Origin: Candidatus Kuenenia stuttgartensis
GTDB lineage: Bacteria; Planctomycetota; Phycisphaerae; Sedimentisphaerales; CAMDDF01
Length of the DNA: 40,579 nucleotides
Assembly: GCA_945890885.1 (NCBI GenBank)
Contig: CAMDDF010000007.1
Coordinates: 1 to 40,579 of the forward strand
Direction of reading: 5' to 3'
The position numbers were made by a program, and so were the translations under genes. Positions 17,279 to 26,272 of this stretch are shown piece by piece. The notes under the pieces are model-generated. The model was not told where the DNA came from, did not search any database, and was given only the letters and a program-made list of their open reading frames with translations. Numbering within the stretch: the first letter of the stretch is position 1; each line of letters opens with the position of its first letter.

Positions 17279-18262
17279 TTACTTTGAATATTTATTTAAT
17301 AGTTCGCCGAGTTTGGGCTGTCTTGGATTTATCGACATTGATTCTGTCCAGTGGTCGATGGCCATTGCTCTTGCTTCGCTATCATCATTGCTGATAGCTT
17401 TAAGCATATACGCAACGCCAAGCCCCTTGTGGGCCTGCCAGTCATTTTTATTGAAGTGAACTGCCATAAGGTAGTTTTTAAGTGCATTTTCAAAATCATT
17501 CGCCCTGATGTAGTAAACGCCGAGGTAGCGGTACGCAAGACTGTTTTCCTTGTCGATTTCTATAACTGAATCAAGTACTTCTCTTGCTGAGTCATTCTGT
17601 TTGGCCCGAAAATACGAAACCGCAAGGGAAATCATAATGTCGGGTTTGTTGCCCTCAATTTCGAGCGATCTCTTGTAGGAGTCTATCGCAAGGGCATTAT
17701 CTTTGCGGGTCTGATAGATGTCCCCCATAAGTGAATAGACATCGCCAGAGGTTGGATCAAGCTCCTTAGCACGCAAGCTGTATTCCATTGCGTTATCCAG
17801 TGCCTGCGAATCATCTTTTATCTCAAAATAGCAACGTGCAGCATTCAAATGGGCCGGGGCATTGTTCGGGTCAATCTCGCATGCACGTACATATGCTTTG
17901 GCCGCCAGATCGAATTTTTTAAGAACCTGTCGGACTTTGCCAAGGTTGAAGAAATCGTGGAACGAAAAATCATTCAGCTGGGTTGCTTTTTCGTAGGATT
18001 GCTCGCTATTGTTATAGTCGCCGACTTCCTGATATATATCGCCCAGCATCGAATGAGCCAGCGTAAATTCCGAACTAAGGTCAATAGCCTGTTTGAGTTT
18101 TTCAATAGCAAGGTCTTTTTCCTGGGTATCGTTGAGGATAGTTGCCTCGGTATAAAGCTGAGCAGCTCTTTCAGCCTCATTGCAACCAGTCAAAAATGAC
18201 AAAAGGCTGGCTAATATCAGCATCGATACTGCGGTTTTTTGCTTCAGAATAAAATAACGCAT
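17279..18262 (-). CDS. TPR-repeat lipoprotein
   Basis: A 327-residue protein with a lipoprotein signal: basic start, hydrophobic core (12-24) and lipobox LTGC with C27 as the lipidation site. The rest is a run of about eight tetratricopeptide repeats, such as AHSMLGDIYQEVGDYNNSEQSYEKA, expected to mediate protein contacts at the membrane surface. I place the start at 18262: AAGGGA precedes it, it begins exactly at the signal peptide, and an upstream in-frame ATG (18340) would lie ahead of the predicted transcription start. Partner and role are unknown. It is cotranscribed with lspA, which would process it. Confidence 0.87.
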   Translation of the reverse strand: MRYFILKQKTAVSMLILASLLSFLTGCNEAERAAQLYTEATILNDTQEKDLAIEKLKQAIDLSSEFTLAHSMLGDIYQEVGDYNNSEQSYEKATQLNDFSFHDFFNLGKVRQVLKKFDLAAKAYVRACEIDPNNAPAHLNAARCYFEIKDDSQALDNAMEYSLRAKELDPTSGDVYSLMGDIYQTRKDNALAIDSYKRSLEIEGNKPDIMISLAVSYFRAKQNDSAREVLDSVIEIDKENSLAYRYLGVYYIRANDFENALKNYLMAVHFNKNDWQAHKGLGVAYMLKAISNDDSEARAMAIDHWTESMSINPRQPKLGELLNKYSK

Positions 18263-18328
18263 AAAATACGTCCCTTCTAAAAGATTGTGGACAAGAAAAA
18301 GTCTCAAAGTAAGAATTTCAAGGGTGTG

Positions 18329-18356
18329 ATTATACCACAACAGGCGAGTCTGTCAA
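18329..18356 (-). promoter_or_regulatory. Consensus promoter of the TPR lipoprotein-lspA operon
   Basis: Minus strand TTGACA (18356-18351) and TATAAT (18334-18329), both perfect, are separated by 16 bases. The start near 18322 gives a leader of about 60 bases. Confidence 0.75.
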
Positions 18357-18444
18357 AGTGATAATTCAGCTTAATGCCCCAACTTTGCCGATGCGGAGGG
18401 CAGATCAAAATTATTGCGCCAACCCCCCTAATTTCAGGAACAAT

Positions 18445-18473
18445 TTGCATTGTTTTGGCAGATATGGTATATA
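18445..18473 (+). promoter_or_regulatory. Probable promoter of prfB and following genes
   Basis: TTGCAT (18445-18450), 17 bases, then TATATA (18468-18473) preceded by TGG as in an extended -10. The predicted start near 18480 lies about 22 bases ahead of the prfB ATG. Confidence 0.5.
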
Positions 18474-18501
18474 ACTGTTTTAGAATGGTAAAGGTTTATT
18501 A

Positions 18502-19627
18502 ATGATGGAAATATCAGAACTTAGAGCATCTCTCGAAAGTCTGTCGGCCCGGATTCAAACTGTCCGGGACTGGCTTTGACTTGCCCACCAAAATTTCACT
18601 GCGAAAAGAACTCGAAGAAAAAATAGCATCACCCGGCTTTTGGGACAAACCTGATTCAGCCAAGAGTGTTGTGTCGCAACTATCTGCTATTAAAATAGTT
18701 ATAGACCCGGTACAGAAAACTCAAGCTCAGATTGACGACCTTTTAGAGCTGTTCGAGATGGCAGCTGACGAAAACGATGCCGATACTCTCGCTTCAATAG
18801 AAGCTGACCTCGAAAAACTCGATAAAGCCTGCTCTGCCATAGAGTTAACTGGTACGCTATCTGGTGAAAATGATATGCGCAACTGCTTTTTCAGTATCCA
18901 CGCTGGCGCTGGCGGCACAGAAAGTTGCGACTGGGCGAATATCCTGCTCAGGATGTACACCCGCTATTTTCAGCGAAACGGCTATACATACGAAGAGATG
19001 GACATAACCCCCGGCGAAGAAGCAGGTATTCGTTCGATTACACTAAAGGTTTCCGGGCCGTTCGCGTTCGGGAAACTTTCGTGCGAAATAGGCGTACATC
19101 GGCTCGTCAGGATAAGCCCCTTCGACTCGCAAAAACGCCGACATACCAGCTTTTCAGCGGTCGATGTCGTGCCGGAGTTCGATGAAGATGTCGAAGTCGA
19201 GATAGACGAAAAAGATATTCGCCTTGATACTTACCGTGCAAGCGGCGCAGGCGGCCAACATGTAAATAAGACAAGTTCCGCTGTTCGTATAACGCATTTT
19301 CCAACCGGTATCGTTGTGCAGTGCCAGAACGACCGTTCGCAGCACAAAAATCGCGCGGAAGCTTTCGGGATGTTGAAGGCTAAAATTTATATGATGGAGC
19401 AACAGAAGCGCGACGCGGAGGTCGCCAAACTGTATTCCAGCAAGGGCGAAATCGCCTGGGGCAGCCAAATACGCAGCTATGTACTTCAGCCTTACCAGAT
19501 GATAAAAGACCACCGCACCGATTACCAGAGCGGAAATGTCAATGCCGTCCTCGATGGCGAAATTGATGATTTTATCGAAAGCTATCTGCGGTATCGTGCC
19601 GAAAAGAAGAATAAAGTGTCAAAGTAA
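18502..19627 (+). CDS. prfB: Peptide chain release factor 2, with programmed +1 frameshift
   Basis: RF2 recognises UAA and UGA and triggers peptide release. The gene is in two frames. Frame one runs from ATG 18502 for 25 codons to an in-frame TGA (18577-18579) in the context CTT-TGA-C. A +1 slip on CTT reads GAC next and continues to 19627 for 349 codons, giving about 374 residues. This CTT TGA C site at codon 26 is the classical autoregulatory RF2 frameshift. The upstream booster is weak here (CCGGGA rather than AGGGGG). The second part has the RF2 blocks: GGQ in RASGAGGQHVNKT for hydrolysis, the SPFDSQKRRHTSF region, and RSQHKNRAEAF. Starting it at TTG 18581 alone would lose the N-terminal helix. 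An in-frame second ATG lies at 18505. Confidence 0.96.
18565..18580 (+). other. Recoding site (+1 frameshift) in prfB
   Basis: CGG GAC TGG CTT TGA C: slippery CTT codon, weak UGA terminator with C at the fourth position, and a G-rich element a few bases upstream. This matches the known RF2 recoding signal. When RF2 is scarce the ribosome pauses at UGA and shifts forward, restoring RF2 synthesis. Confidence 0.93.
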
Positions 19628-19656
19628 AACCGGTTATATATTAGATAAGGAATAAA

Positions 19657-21198
19657 ATGAAGAAGCAGTTAATAACCATAGCGGTCAATTTTAAAAGTGC
19701 TGACGCATACAAGACCAAAGCGGATATGCTTGCGGTTGGTGTTTTTGAAGATGATTTAAAAAAGAGCAAGACCATCGAAGCTCTTGATAAAAAACTGGGC
19801 GGGTCAATAGGAAAACTAATCAAGCTTGGTGATTTCAAAGCGAAACAGCTTTCGACGGCTTGTGTTTATTCAGAGGGCAAAATTACACCTGAGAGAATTT
19901 TGCTTGTAGGCTTTGGCAAAAGGGAAAAGTTTAGTCCCGACATTCTCCGCAAGGCATCATCGCTTGCGGCAAAAACAGCAGTCGATGTGAAATGCGAAAC
20001 ATTAACCCTTGGCTTGCACAGCGAAATTGACAGCAAAACAATCTCTGCTGAAAAAATCGGGCAGGTACTTGCAGAGGGCGTGTACTTCGGCGCATACCGC
20101 TATGATGAATTCGTCGGCAGCGGAGAAAACGGCAGGCCTGTCAAGCTGACGGTTTCGATAATCGACACAACAGCGGCTTCAGCTAAAATAAGCAAGGGAA
20201 TCAAGACCGGCATAATCATCGGCCAGTCGCAGAATATTTCGAGAACGCTGGCCAATCGTCCGCCCAATGTTGTGTATCCTGCATCGCTTGCGGCAGAGGC
20301 AAAGAAAATCGCATCAAAAACGGCTGGTCTTACCTGTAAGATTTTCGATTACAAACAGCTAAAGCAAAAAGGCTTCGGCGGGATAGTAGCTGTCGGTCAG
20401 GGAGCAGAGAATAAGCCAGTGATGATAGTTTTGAAATATACGCCAAGAGGCACAAAGAAAATAAAAGCCGCTCCGGTAGCACTTGTGGGCAAGGCGATTA
20501 CATTTGATTCCGGCGGTATCGACATCAAGCCAAGCAATGGTATGGACGCGATGAAAATGGATATGACCGGCGGAGCGTCCGTTATGGCGACGATGAAAGC
20601 GATTGCGGAATTGAAGCTGCCGATTCCGGTGTATGGCATTATCTGTTCAGCTGAGAATAAGCCCGGCAGCGGAAGCTATAGGCCAGGCGATATTATCACG
20701 ACATACAGCGGAAAGACCGTTGAGATACTCAATACCGACGCGGAAGGAAGAATTATTCTCTGCGACGGGATACATTATGCAAAAGAATTAAAGTGCAATA
20801 CAATCGTTGATATATGCACTTTGACAGGCGCATGCATTGTTGCTCTTGGTCTGCACAAAGCTGGCCTGATGAGCAATAATGATAAACTTCTCGAAGAAAT
20901 GAAGCAGGCAGCTGTTGACAGCGGCGAGCCTTTGTGGCATCTGCCGTGCGGCGATGAATATGCTGACGAAATGAAGAGCAAGATTGCGGATTTGCGGAAC
21001 ATAAGCCTGACCAAAGGCGGCGGGTCGAGCAATGCGGCATCGTTCCTTGCGGAGTTTGCCGGCAACACAAACTGGGCGCATCTTGATATCGCACCAACGA
21101 TGGAAGCATCGGATCCGCTGAAAAAAATTACAACGCAGGGATCAATCGGTTTCGGCGTAAGGCTTATGACTGAATATGTGATTGGTCTTTGCAAGTAA
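19657..21198 (+). CDS. pepA: Leucyl aminopeptidase (M17 family)
   Basis: Cytosolic di-zinc or di-manganese exopeptidase that removes N-terminal residues; some relatives also bind DNA at Xer sites. The 513-residue protein shows the catalytic domain with [17 protein letters not shown] (metal-binding K279 and D284), MDMTGGASV, and the signature NTDAEGR (359-365) with D361, E363 and R365. An N-terminal macro-like domain precedes it. AAGGA lies ahead of the ATG, 29 bases after prfB, so it is likely in the same transcript. Confidence 0.95.
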   Translation: MKKQLITIAVNFKSADAYKTKADMLAVGVFEDDLKKSKTIEALDKKLGGSIGKLIKLGDFKAKQLSTACVYSEGKITPERILLVGFGKREKFSPDILRKASSLAAKTAVDVKCETLTLGLHSEIDSKTISAEKIGQVLAEGVYFGAYRYDEFVGSGENGRPVKLTVSIIDTTAASAKISKGIKTGIIIGQSQNISRTLANRPPNVVYPASLAAEAKKIASKTAGLTCKIFDYKQLKQKGFGGIVAVGQGAENKPVMIVLKYTPRGTKKIKAAPVALVGKAITFDSGGIDIKPSNGMDAMKMDMTGGASVMATMKAIAELKLPIPVYGIICSAENKPGSGSYRPGDIITTYSGKTVEILNTDAEGRIILCDGIHYAKELKCNTIVDICTLTGACIVALGLHKAGLMSNNDKLLEEMKQAAVDSGEPLWHLPCGDEYADEMKSKIADLRNISLTKGGGSSNAASFLAEFAGNTNWAHLDIAPTMEASDPLKKITTQGSIGFGVRLMTEYVIGLCK

Positions 21199-21215
21199 AA
21201 AAAAGGAGTCCTGAC

Positions 21216-21794
21216 GTGGCTAAGAAAAAAGCAATTGACAAAAAAAGAATTGAAAACGCGGTAAAGGAAATCATCCTCGCTATCGGCGAAGACCTCAACC
21301 GTGAGGGACTTAAAGATACGCCCAAGCGTGTCGCCAATATGTACGAGGAGATTCTGTCCGGCCACAGTGATGACCCCGAACAGCATATCAAAAGCATTTT
21401 CAATGAAGACTATGATGAAATCGTTCTGCTGCGTGATATACCATTTTACAGTGTCTGCGAACATCACATGATGCCATTTATCGGCAAGGCCCATGTGGCG
21501 TATCTGCCATCTGGGAAAGTGTTAGGCGTAAGCAAACTTGCCAGAATTGTCGATTCTTTTGCGCATCGTTTGCAGGTTCAGGAACGGCTTACCAATCAGA
21601 TAGCGGATTTTCTGATGAGCAATCTCAATCCTCGCGGGGTTACGGTTGTTATCGAAGCATCGCATAGCTGTATGACAATACGCGGGATAAAGAAGCCCGG
21701 TTCGACGATGATAACTTCGGCGTTGCGCGGGATATTCATTAAAGACCAGCGGAGCAGAAGCGAAGTTTTGAGTTTGATAAATTCAGTAAGATAA
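21216..21794 (+). CDS. folE: GTP cyclohydrolase I
   Basis: Converts GTP to 7,8-dihydroneopterin triphosphate, the entry to folate, tetrahydropterin and queuosine pathways. The 192-residue protein has the zinc ligands in CEHHMMPF (C81 and the following histidines) and C152 in SHSCMTIRG, plus [10 protein letters not shown] and [10 protein letters not shown] chose the GTG start at 21216 because AAGGAG stands ten bases upstream; an in-frame ATG at 21189 lies inside pepA and adds a non-conserved lead. It is four bases upstream of a pyruvoyl-tetrahydropterin-synthase-like gene, which would use its product. Confidence 0.96.
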   Translation: MAKKKAIDKKRIENAVKEIILAIGEDLNREGLKDTPKRVANMYEEILSGHSDDPEQHIKSIFNEDYDEIVLLRDIPFYSVCEHHMMPFIGKAHVAYLPSGKVLGVSKLARIVDSFAHRLQVQERLTNQIADFLMSNLNPRGVTVVIEASHSCMTIRGIKKPGSTMITSALRGIFIKDQRSRSEVLSLINSVR

Positions 21795-21798
21795 TAAA

Positions 21799-22605
21799 AT
21801 GCATAAATTAGTCAGACAGGTGAGATTTTCAATTAACCCCTTTCTGGATGAGGCGGACTGGGGCTTTAATTCGTACTCATCTAAGCCGACAGGCCAGGGG
21901 CTGGCGATTTTCTTTGCCTTGCGAGTCGGCCTTGAATGCAAGCCTAACGAAGATACCGGGTTTGTGGTCAATGTTACGGAAATTGACAGCGTTGTGAGGA
22001 ATCTTGTTGTGCCGGTTTTTGATGAGGCTGTTAAAAGAGATTATCGCAACAGGAGGCATATCTCTCTTGGCGGACTTTGCGAACTTCTTGATTATTCAAA
22101 AATTATTCTGTCAGAGCATTTTGCACAGATGCGTCTTTCGGAGCTTACACTTGAGCTTAATCCGGTAAGGATAATTGGTATTGGAAATTTTAAGAATGGT
22201 GGAAAGATGATTTGCTTTTCGGAAAAATTTGATTTTGCGGCTATGCATAAATTATGGAACGATAAATTCAGCGAGAAACAGAATTTCGAGGCGTTCGGTA
22301 AATGCGCCAATGCCGCTGGCCACGGACATAATTATGAAGCGGAAGTGGTGGTGGTAATCGATGAAAACAAGATTGATGATTTCAGCATCGCAGGATACCA
22401 AAAGGCAGTGAAGGAAAATTTTGTCGATTTCGTTGACCATAAGAATCTTAACGCCGATGTCGAATATTTTAAGCATAAAAATCCTACGGTTGAAAATATC
22501 GCGGCGTTTGCTTTCGGCCAGCTAAAAGGTAAATTTACAAACTCAAGGCTCGATAAGATAACAATCTGGGAAACAGAACGCACAAGCTGTACATATAGCG
22601 AATAA
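21799..22605 (+). CDS. Tandem pyruvoyl-tetrahydropterin-synthase-like protein
   Basis: At 268 residues this is about twice the usual PTPS/QueD length. The C-terminal half (about 138-268) has the zinc histidines H150, H175 and H177, catalytic C169, the D213-H214 pair, and the substrate-binding glutamate in the WETE block (257-260). The Cys motif is C-x5-HGHNY, the pattern of true PTPS (PTPS-II), rather than C-x3-HGH of QueD. The N-terminal half (about 1-130) resembles a PTPS fold (RFSINPF start, then FVVNVTEIDSVVRNLV) but lacks the metal and catalytic residues. It follows folE by four bases, so dihydroneopterin triphosphate is the likely substrate. Alternatives are QueD-like activity or a role in folate synthesis. 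The N-terminal assignment is an inference from pattern. Confidence 0.8.
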   Translation: MHKLVRQVRFSINPFLDEADWGFNSYSSKPTGQGLAIFFALRVGLECKPNEDTGFVVNVTEIDSVVRNLVVPVFDEAVKRDYRNRRHISLGGLCELLDYSKIILSEHFAQMRLSELTLELNPVRIIGIGNFKNGGKMICFSEKFDFAAMHKLWNDKFSEKQNFEAFGKCANAAGHGHNYEAEVVVVIDENKIDDFSIAGYQKAVKENFVDFVDHKNLNADVEYFKHKNPTVENIAAFAFGQLKGKFTNSRLDKITIWETERTSCTYSE

Positions 22606-22620
22606 AAAAGAAAGCGATAA

Positions 22621-23598
22621 ATGCGGAATAAAAAAATATTGATAACTGGCGGAGCGGGGTTCATCGGCTCGCATCTGGCGGATAAGCTAATCGGGGGCGG
22701 CAACGATGTCTCAGTGATAGACAATCTCAGTACCGGCGCAAAATCAAATATTGAACATCTGCTCGGCAATGGCAGATTCAGCTTTATCGAAGATTCAATC
22801 CTTAATAAAAAAACAATGGACACGCTGGCGGCTGGCTGCGATGTGATATATCATCTGGCGGCGGCGGTGGGAGTCCGTCTTATCGTTGAAGACCCGGTGC
22901 ATACAATCGAGACAAATATATTCGGCTCGGAAATTGTTTTGCAGGCGGCCAATAAATATAAACGGCCGTTGTTCATCGCTTCCACCAGCGAGGTGTACGG
23001 CAAGAATGACAATGTACCATTCCGTGAGGAAGATGATACCGTGATGGGTTGTACGCAGATGCCCAGATGGTCTTATGCGTGCAGCAAGGCGGTGGATGAA
23101 TTTCTTGCTTTGGCGTATTATAAACAGTACGGGCAGCCGGTGGTTATCGGCAGATTTTTTAATACCATCGGGCCAAGACAATCCGGCCAATATGGAATGG
23201 TGGTGCCGCGATTTGTCAAGGCGGCAATTGCCAATGAGCCGATACATATTTACGGCGATGGCAAACAAAGCAGATGCTTCAGCAATGTGGCGGATGTGAT
23301 TGAAGCGGCAATCAAATTGATGAATGAGCCAAAGGCTATCGGCGGGGTTTTCAATATAGGCTCGACCGAGGAGATAACAATCAATGAGCTGGCGGATTTG
23401 ATAATCAAACTTGCCGGCAGTAAAAGCGTTAAGGAATATGTTTCATACGAACAGGCCTACGGTGCCAATTTCGATGATATGTCGCGAAGACTTCCAAGCG
23501 CCGATAAACTTGAAAGAACTGTCGGGTTCAAGCCCACGACAAAATTAGCACAAACACTGGAGACTATTATCGATGCATTTAAAGCTATCCGCAAATAA
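22621..23598 (+). CDS. NAD-dependent nucleotide-sugar epimerase/dehydratase (extended SDR)
   Basis: The 325-residue protein has the N-terminal Rossmann motif GGAGFIGSH (G10-G11-x-G13-x-x-G16), the acidic residue of VIDNLSTG that prefers NAD, STSEVYG (111-117) and the catalytic pair Y142 and K146 in SYACSKAVDE. This pattern is typical of UDP-glucose 4-epimerases, UDP-glucuronate decarboxylases and dTDP-glucose dehydratases; the exact sugar cannot be told. It lies 15 bases after the PTPS-like gene and overlaps the following membrane protein gene by 26 bases. The glycosyltransferase-like neighbour supports a role in glycan precursor supply. Confidence 0.88.
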   Translation: MRNKKILITGGAGFIGSHLADKLIGGGNDVSVIDNLSTGAKSNIEHLLGNGRFSFIEDSILNKKTMDTLAAGCDVIYHLAAAVGVRLIVEDPVHTIETNIFGSEIVLQAANKYKRPLFIASTSEVYGKNDNVPFREEDDTVMGCTQMPRWSYACSKAVDEFLALAYYKQYGQPVVIGRFFNTIGPRQSGQYGMVVPRFVKAAIANEPIHIYGDGKQSRCFSNVADVIEAAIKLMNEPKAIGGVFNIGSTEEITINELADLIIKLAGSKSVKEYVSYEQAYGANFDDMSRRLPSADKLERTVGFKPTTKLAQTLETIIDAFKAIRK

Positions 23599-25096
23599 AG
23601 GGTATCTTCTGACATTTCTGGCTGTGCTGGGATTATATGTTTTCACCTGTGCGCCGACGGTGCTTTGGCAGGACAGCGGAATGTATCAATACCGTGTATG
23701 GAACAATGATATACGCGGCGGGCTTGGGCTTGCGCTGGCACATCCTCTTTATATTATGACTGGGATAGCAGTAACAAAAATTCCGATGGGCGATTTTGCA
23801 TATAAGATAAATCTAGTCTCAGCCGTTTGCGGAGCAATTACAGCGGCGAATATTTTTTTACTGGTATATCTGATAACATCAAGAAAAACAGCCGCGGTTA
23901 TCGGCGCAATTGCGATGGCGCTTTCGCATACGCTTTGGCAGCATAGCAATATCGCGGAAGTTTATAGTATGTACGCGGCGTTTGTTTCAGCTGAGCTGAT
24001 TGTACTGTTTTATTTTGTGCAGACGGGTAAAAATAAATTTTTGTATCTGCTTGGTTTTTTGAATGGGCTTTCAATCGTAGCACATATGCTTGGCATTATA
24101 CCGCTGTTTATTTATTTATGCTTCATCGCATTTGCTCTGAAGAAAAAGGAACTGAAATTCAAGGCGGTGCTGATAGCGGCGGTTTTCTGGATAATCGGTG
24201 CTTTGCCATATGAATATCTTATCGTAGAATATTTTTTAAAGACCGGCGATTTACTACTGACGGTTAAATCGATGTTATTTGGGGATAGCTGGGATAATGC
24301 TGTGCTGAACGCTTCGCTTAGTTTCAGAATGGTTTGTGAGAATTTTCTTTTCATAGGTTTAAATTTTCCTTCGCCAAATATTTTACTGATTTTTGTGGGG
24401 CTGGCGGTTATCTGCAAGCGAGCAAATAAACGCTATGCCATCTTGCTAACTGCGCTATTCGTAATGTTTCTGGGATTTGCTTTTCGATATACTGTGCCAG
24501 ACAGGTATGCATTTTTTCTATCATTCTATGTAATGTGTTCGGTGTTTCTTGGTGTCGGCGCAGATTACGTGATTGAAAAGTTTAAAAGCAAAAAATTGGC
24601 GATTGCAATTCTGGCGATGAGTTTTCTTGCATTACCGGTTTATTATTTTGCACCTGTTCTGGCTGAAAAGGCGAATGTTACTCTCGGCACAAAAAGAACG
24701 CTGCCTTATCGGAATGATTATGTTTATTTTTTACGGCCTTGGCAGAGAAACTATGACGGGGCGTATAAATTTGCTTTTGAGTCGCTGAATCTGGTTGAAG
24801 ATAACGCGGTAATTATCGCTGACGGCACAACGGTTTATGCGTTATGGTATGTTCAGAAAAATAATGGGATTAAACCGAATGTGAAAATAGTAGCTGGTCA
24901 CGGAGATTATAAATCACCGATACCATCTCCCGATGCTCAGGAGTTTGAGCGGTTGATTACCGAACATCCAATTTATGTTGTTTCAGCGGTAAAGGGATAT
25001 TGTCCGCCGTATGTGCTTGAAAATTACCAATTGCAGGATATGCAGGTTTTGACAAAGGTTGTCGGCAGGAAAATTAAATCAGAGGAAAACAAATGA
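23573..25096 (+). CDS. DUF2723-type polytopic membrane protein (GT-C glycosyltransferase-like)
   Basis: The 507-residue protein has about ten hydrophobic helices in the first 360 residues and a soluble C-terminal part (about 365-507). Early sequence CAPTVLWQDSGMYQYRVW and AHPLYIMTG resembles the DUF2723 family, related to membrane O-mannosyltransferases that use polyprenyl-phosphate sugars. An acidic residue in the first external loop (QDSG, D34) is the expected catalytic position. It overlaps the epimerase by 26 bases and the DUF362 gene by four (ATGA), showing tight coupling. Family assignment is fairly firm; substrate is unknown. Confidence 0.82.
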   Translation: MHLKLSANKGYLLTFLAVLGLYVFTCAPTVLWQDSGMYQYRVWNNDIRGGLGLALAHPLYIMTGIAVTKIPMGDFAYKINLVSAVCGAITAANIFLLVYLITSRKTAAVIGAIAMALSHTLWQHSNIAEVYSMYAAFVSAELIVLFYFVQTGKNKFLYLLGFLNGLSIVAHMLGIIPLFIYLCFIAFALKKKELKFKAVLIAAVFWIIGALPYEYLIVEYFLKTGDLLLTVKSMLFGDSWDNAVLNASLSFRMVCENFLFIGLNFPSPNILLIFVGLAVICKRANKRYAILLTALFVMFLGFAFRYTVPDRYAFFLSFYVMCSVFLGVGADYVIEKFKSKKLAIAILAMSFLALPVYYFAPVLAEKANVTLGTKRTLPYRNDYVYFLRPWQRNYDGAYKFAFESLNLVEDNAVIIADGTTVYALWYVQKNNGIKPNVKIVAGHGDYKSPIPSPDAQEFERLITEHPIYVVSAVKGYCPPYVLENYQLQDMQVLTKVVGRKIKSEENK

Positions 25097-26190
25097 GCAA
25101 GGTAGCTATAATAAGAACAAAGCCTGAGACGATTTTGCAGGACATACAGAAGGTGATGCAACTTGGCGATGTTGCAAATTCTCTGGATAAGTCAGCGACA
25201 ACGATCTTGAAGAATAATATTTCGTGGCACTTGATGTATCCGTCAGCCAACACTACGCCGTGGCAGCTTGAGGGGACGATCCTCGGCCTTAAAAACGCGG
25301 GATTCGATGAGATGGTTTGCGTGGAAAACGAAACCGTTGTTACAAACGCAAGCAAAGGTGAGATTTTTAATAAGCAAAAAGTCGTCTGCGATTATTATCA
25401 TGTGCCAATTAAATATAACTTCAAATCGTGCGATATGAAATGGCAAAAATATAAACCCAAGGCAAAAATGGAAGTGCTTGACGAGATATTTCCTGAAGGC
25501 ATATTCCTGCCTGATTATTTTCACGGCAAAAACATCGTTCATCTGCCCACAACGAAATGCCATATTTATACCAACATCACCGGCTCGATGAAAAACGCTT
25601 TTGGCGGCCTGCTCAACAACCGCAGACACTACTGCCACCGGCAGATTCACAAAACGCTGGTTGACCTGCTTACAATTCAAAAAGAAATACATAAGGGAAT
25701 TTTCACGGTAACCGACGGAACCACCGCGGGCAATGGACCCGGGCCACGGACAATGATACCTATTGCAAAGGATATTCTGCTGGCCTCATCAGATTGCGTA
25801 GCGATTGACGCGGTAGCTGCAAAGATTATGGGCTTTGATCCAATGGAGCATTTGTTTATTCGAAGCGCCCACGAACGGGGTCTTGGTATCGGCAGAATTG
25901 ATGAAATCGAAATTGTCGGAAACGTAGACATAGAACAGGAGAACTGGAATTTCAAGACCGGTGATAATGCCGCTTCTTCGGTCGGCAAGCTATTTTGGTT
26001 TGGCCCGATGCGATGGCTTCAAAGACTGATGTTCCATACACCGATTGTTTATGGATTTATTTTGGCTTCAGCAATATATCACGATAAAATCTGGTATCCA
26101 TCCAAAGGCAGAAAAGTTGTTGACAGCTGGCTCGAAAACAACTCTTGGGGCAGGCTTTTTAACGATTATCAGCCCGGAAAGCTGAAATAA
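25093..26190 (+). CDS. DUF362 domain protein
   Basis: The 365-residue protein matches the DUF362 pattern: KSATTILKNNISW, HLPTTKCHIYTNITGSMKNAFGG, a TDGTTAGNGPGPRTM block and SSDCVAIDAVAAKIMGFDP. Many DUF362 proteins carry a ferredoxin-like domain; this one has no paired CxxCxxC clusters, so it is the bare domain. No reaction is established for the family. The four-base ATGA overlap with the DUF2723 gene suggests the two proteins are made together. The C-terminal portion (about 295-365) contains a hydrophobic stretch (WLQRLMFHTPIVYGFILASA) that may touch the membrane. Confidence 0.83.
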   Translation: MSKVAIIRTKPETILQDIQKVMQLGDVANSLDKSATTILKNNISWHLMYPSANTTPWQLEGTILGLKNAGFDEMVCVENETVVTNASKGEIFNKQKVVCDYYHVPIKYNFKSCDMKWQKYKPKAKMEVLDEIFPEGIFLPDYFHGKNIVHLPTTKCHIYTNITGSMKNAFGGLLNNRRHYCHRQIHKTLVDLLTIQKEIHKGIFTVTDGTTAGNGPGPRTMIPIAKDILLASSDCVAIDAVAAKIMGFDPMEHLFIRSAHERGLGIGRIDEIEIVGNVDIEQENWNFKTGDNAASSVGKLFWFGPMRWLQRLMFHTPIVYGFILASAIYHDKIWYPSKGRKVVDSWLENNSWGRLFNDYQPGKLK

Positions 26191-26206
26191 CGATGTTTTT
26201 TCGTTC

Positions 26207-26234
26207 TTGCTATTTTTCGGCCATATCTTATAAT
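26207..26234 (+). promoter_or_regulatory. Promoter of the DegT-family gene
   Basis: TTGCTA (26207-26212), 16 bases, TATAAT (26229-26234). The predicted start near 26241 leaves a leader of about 30 bases with AAGGAG before the ATG. Confidence 0.65.
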
Positions 26235-26272
26235 TCTTGCGTTTGCATTCAAAAGATTTTAAGGAGAAACCA

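Noticed and set aside
18263-18340. Upstream start for the TPR lipoprotein
   Set aside because: It lies ahead of the predicted transcription start and hides the lipoprotein signal; the ATG at 18262 has the Shine-Dalgarno.
21189-21215. ATG start for folE inside pepA
   Set aside because: The GTG at 21216 has AAGGAG at the right distance; the extra residues are not family-like.
20775-21494. Long open frame on the minus strand opposite pepA and folE
   Set aside because: Antisense to two clearly conserved enzymes; no family match and no ribosome binding site.
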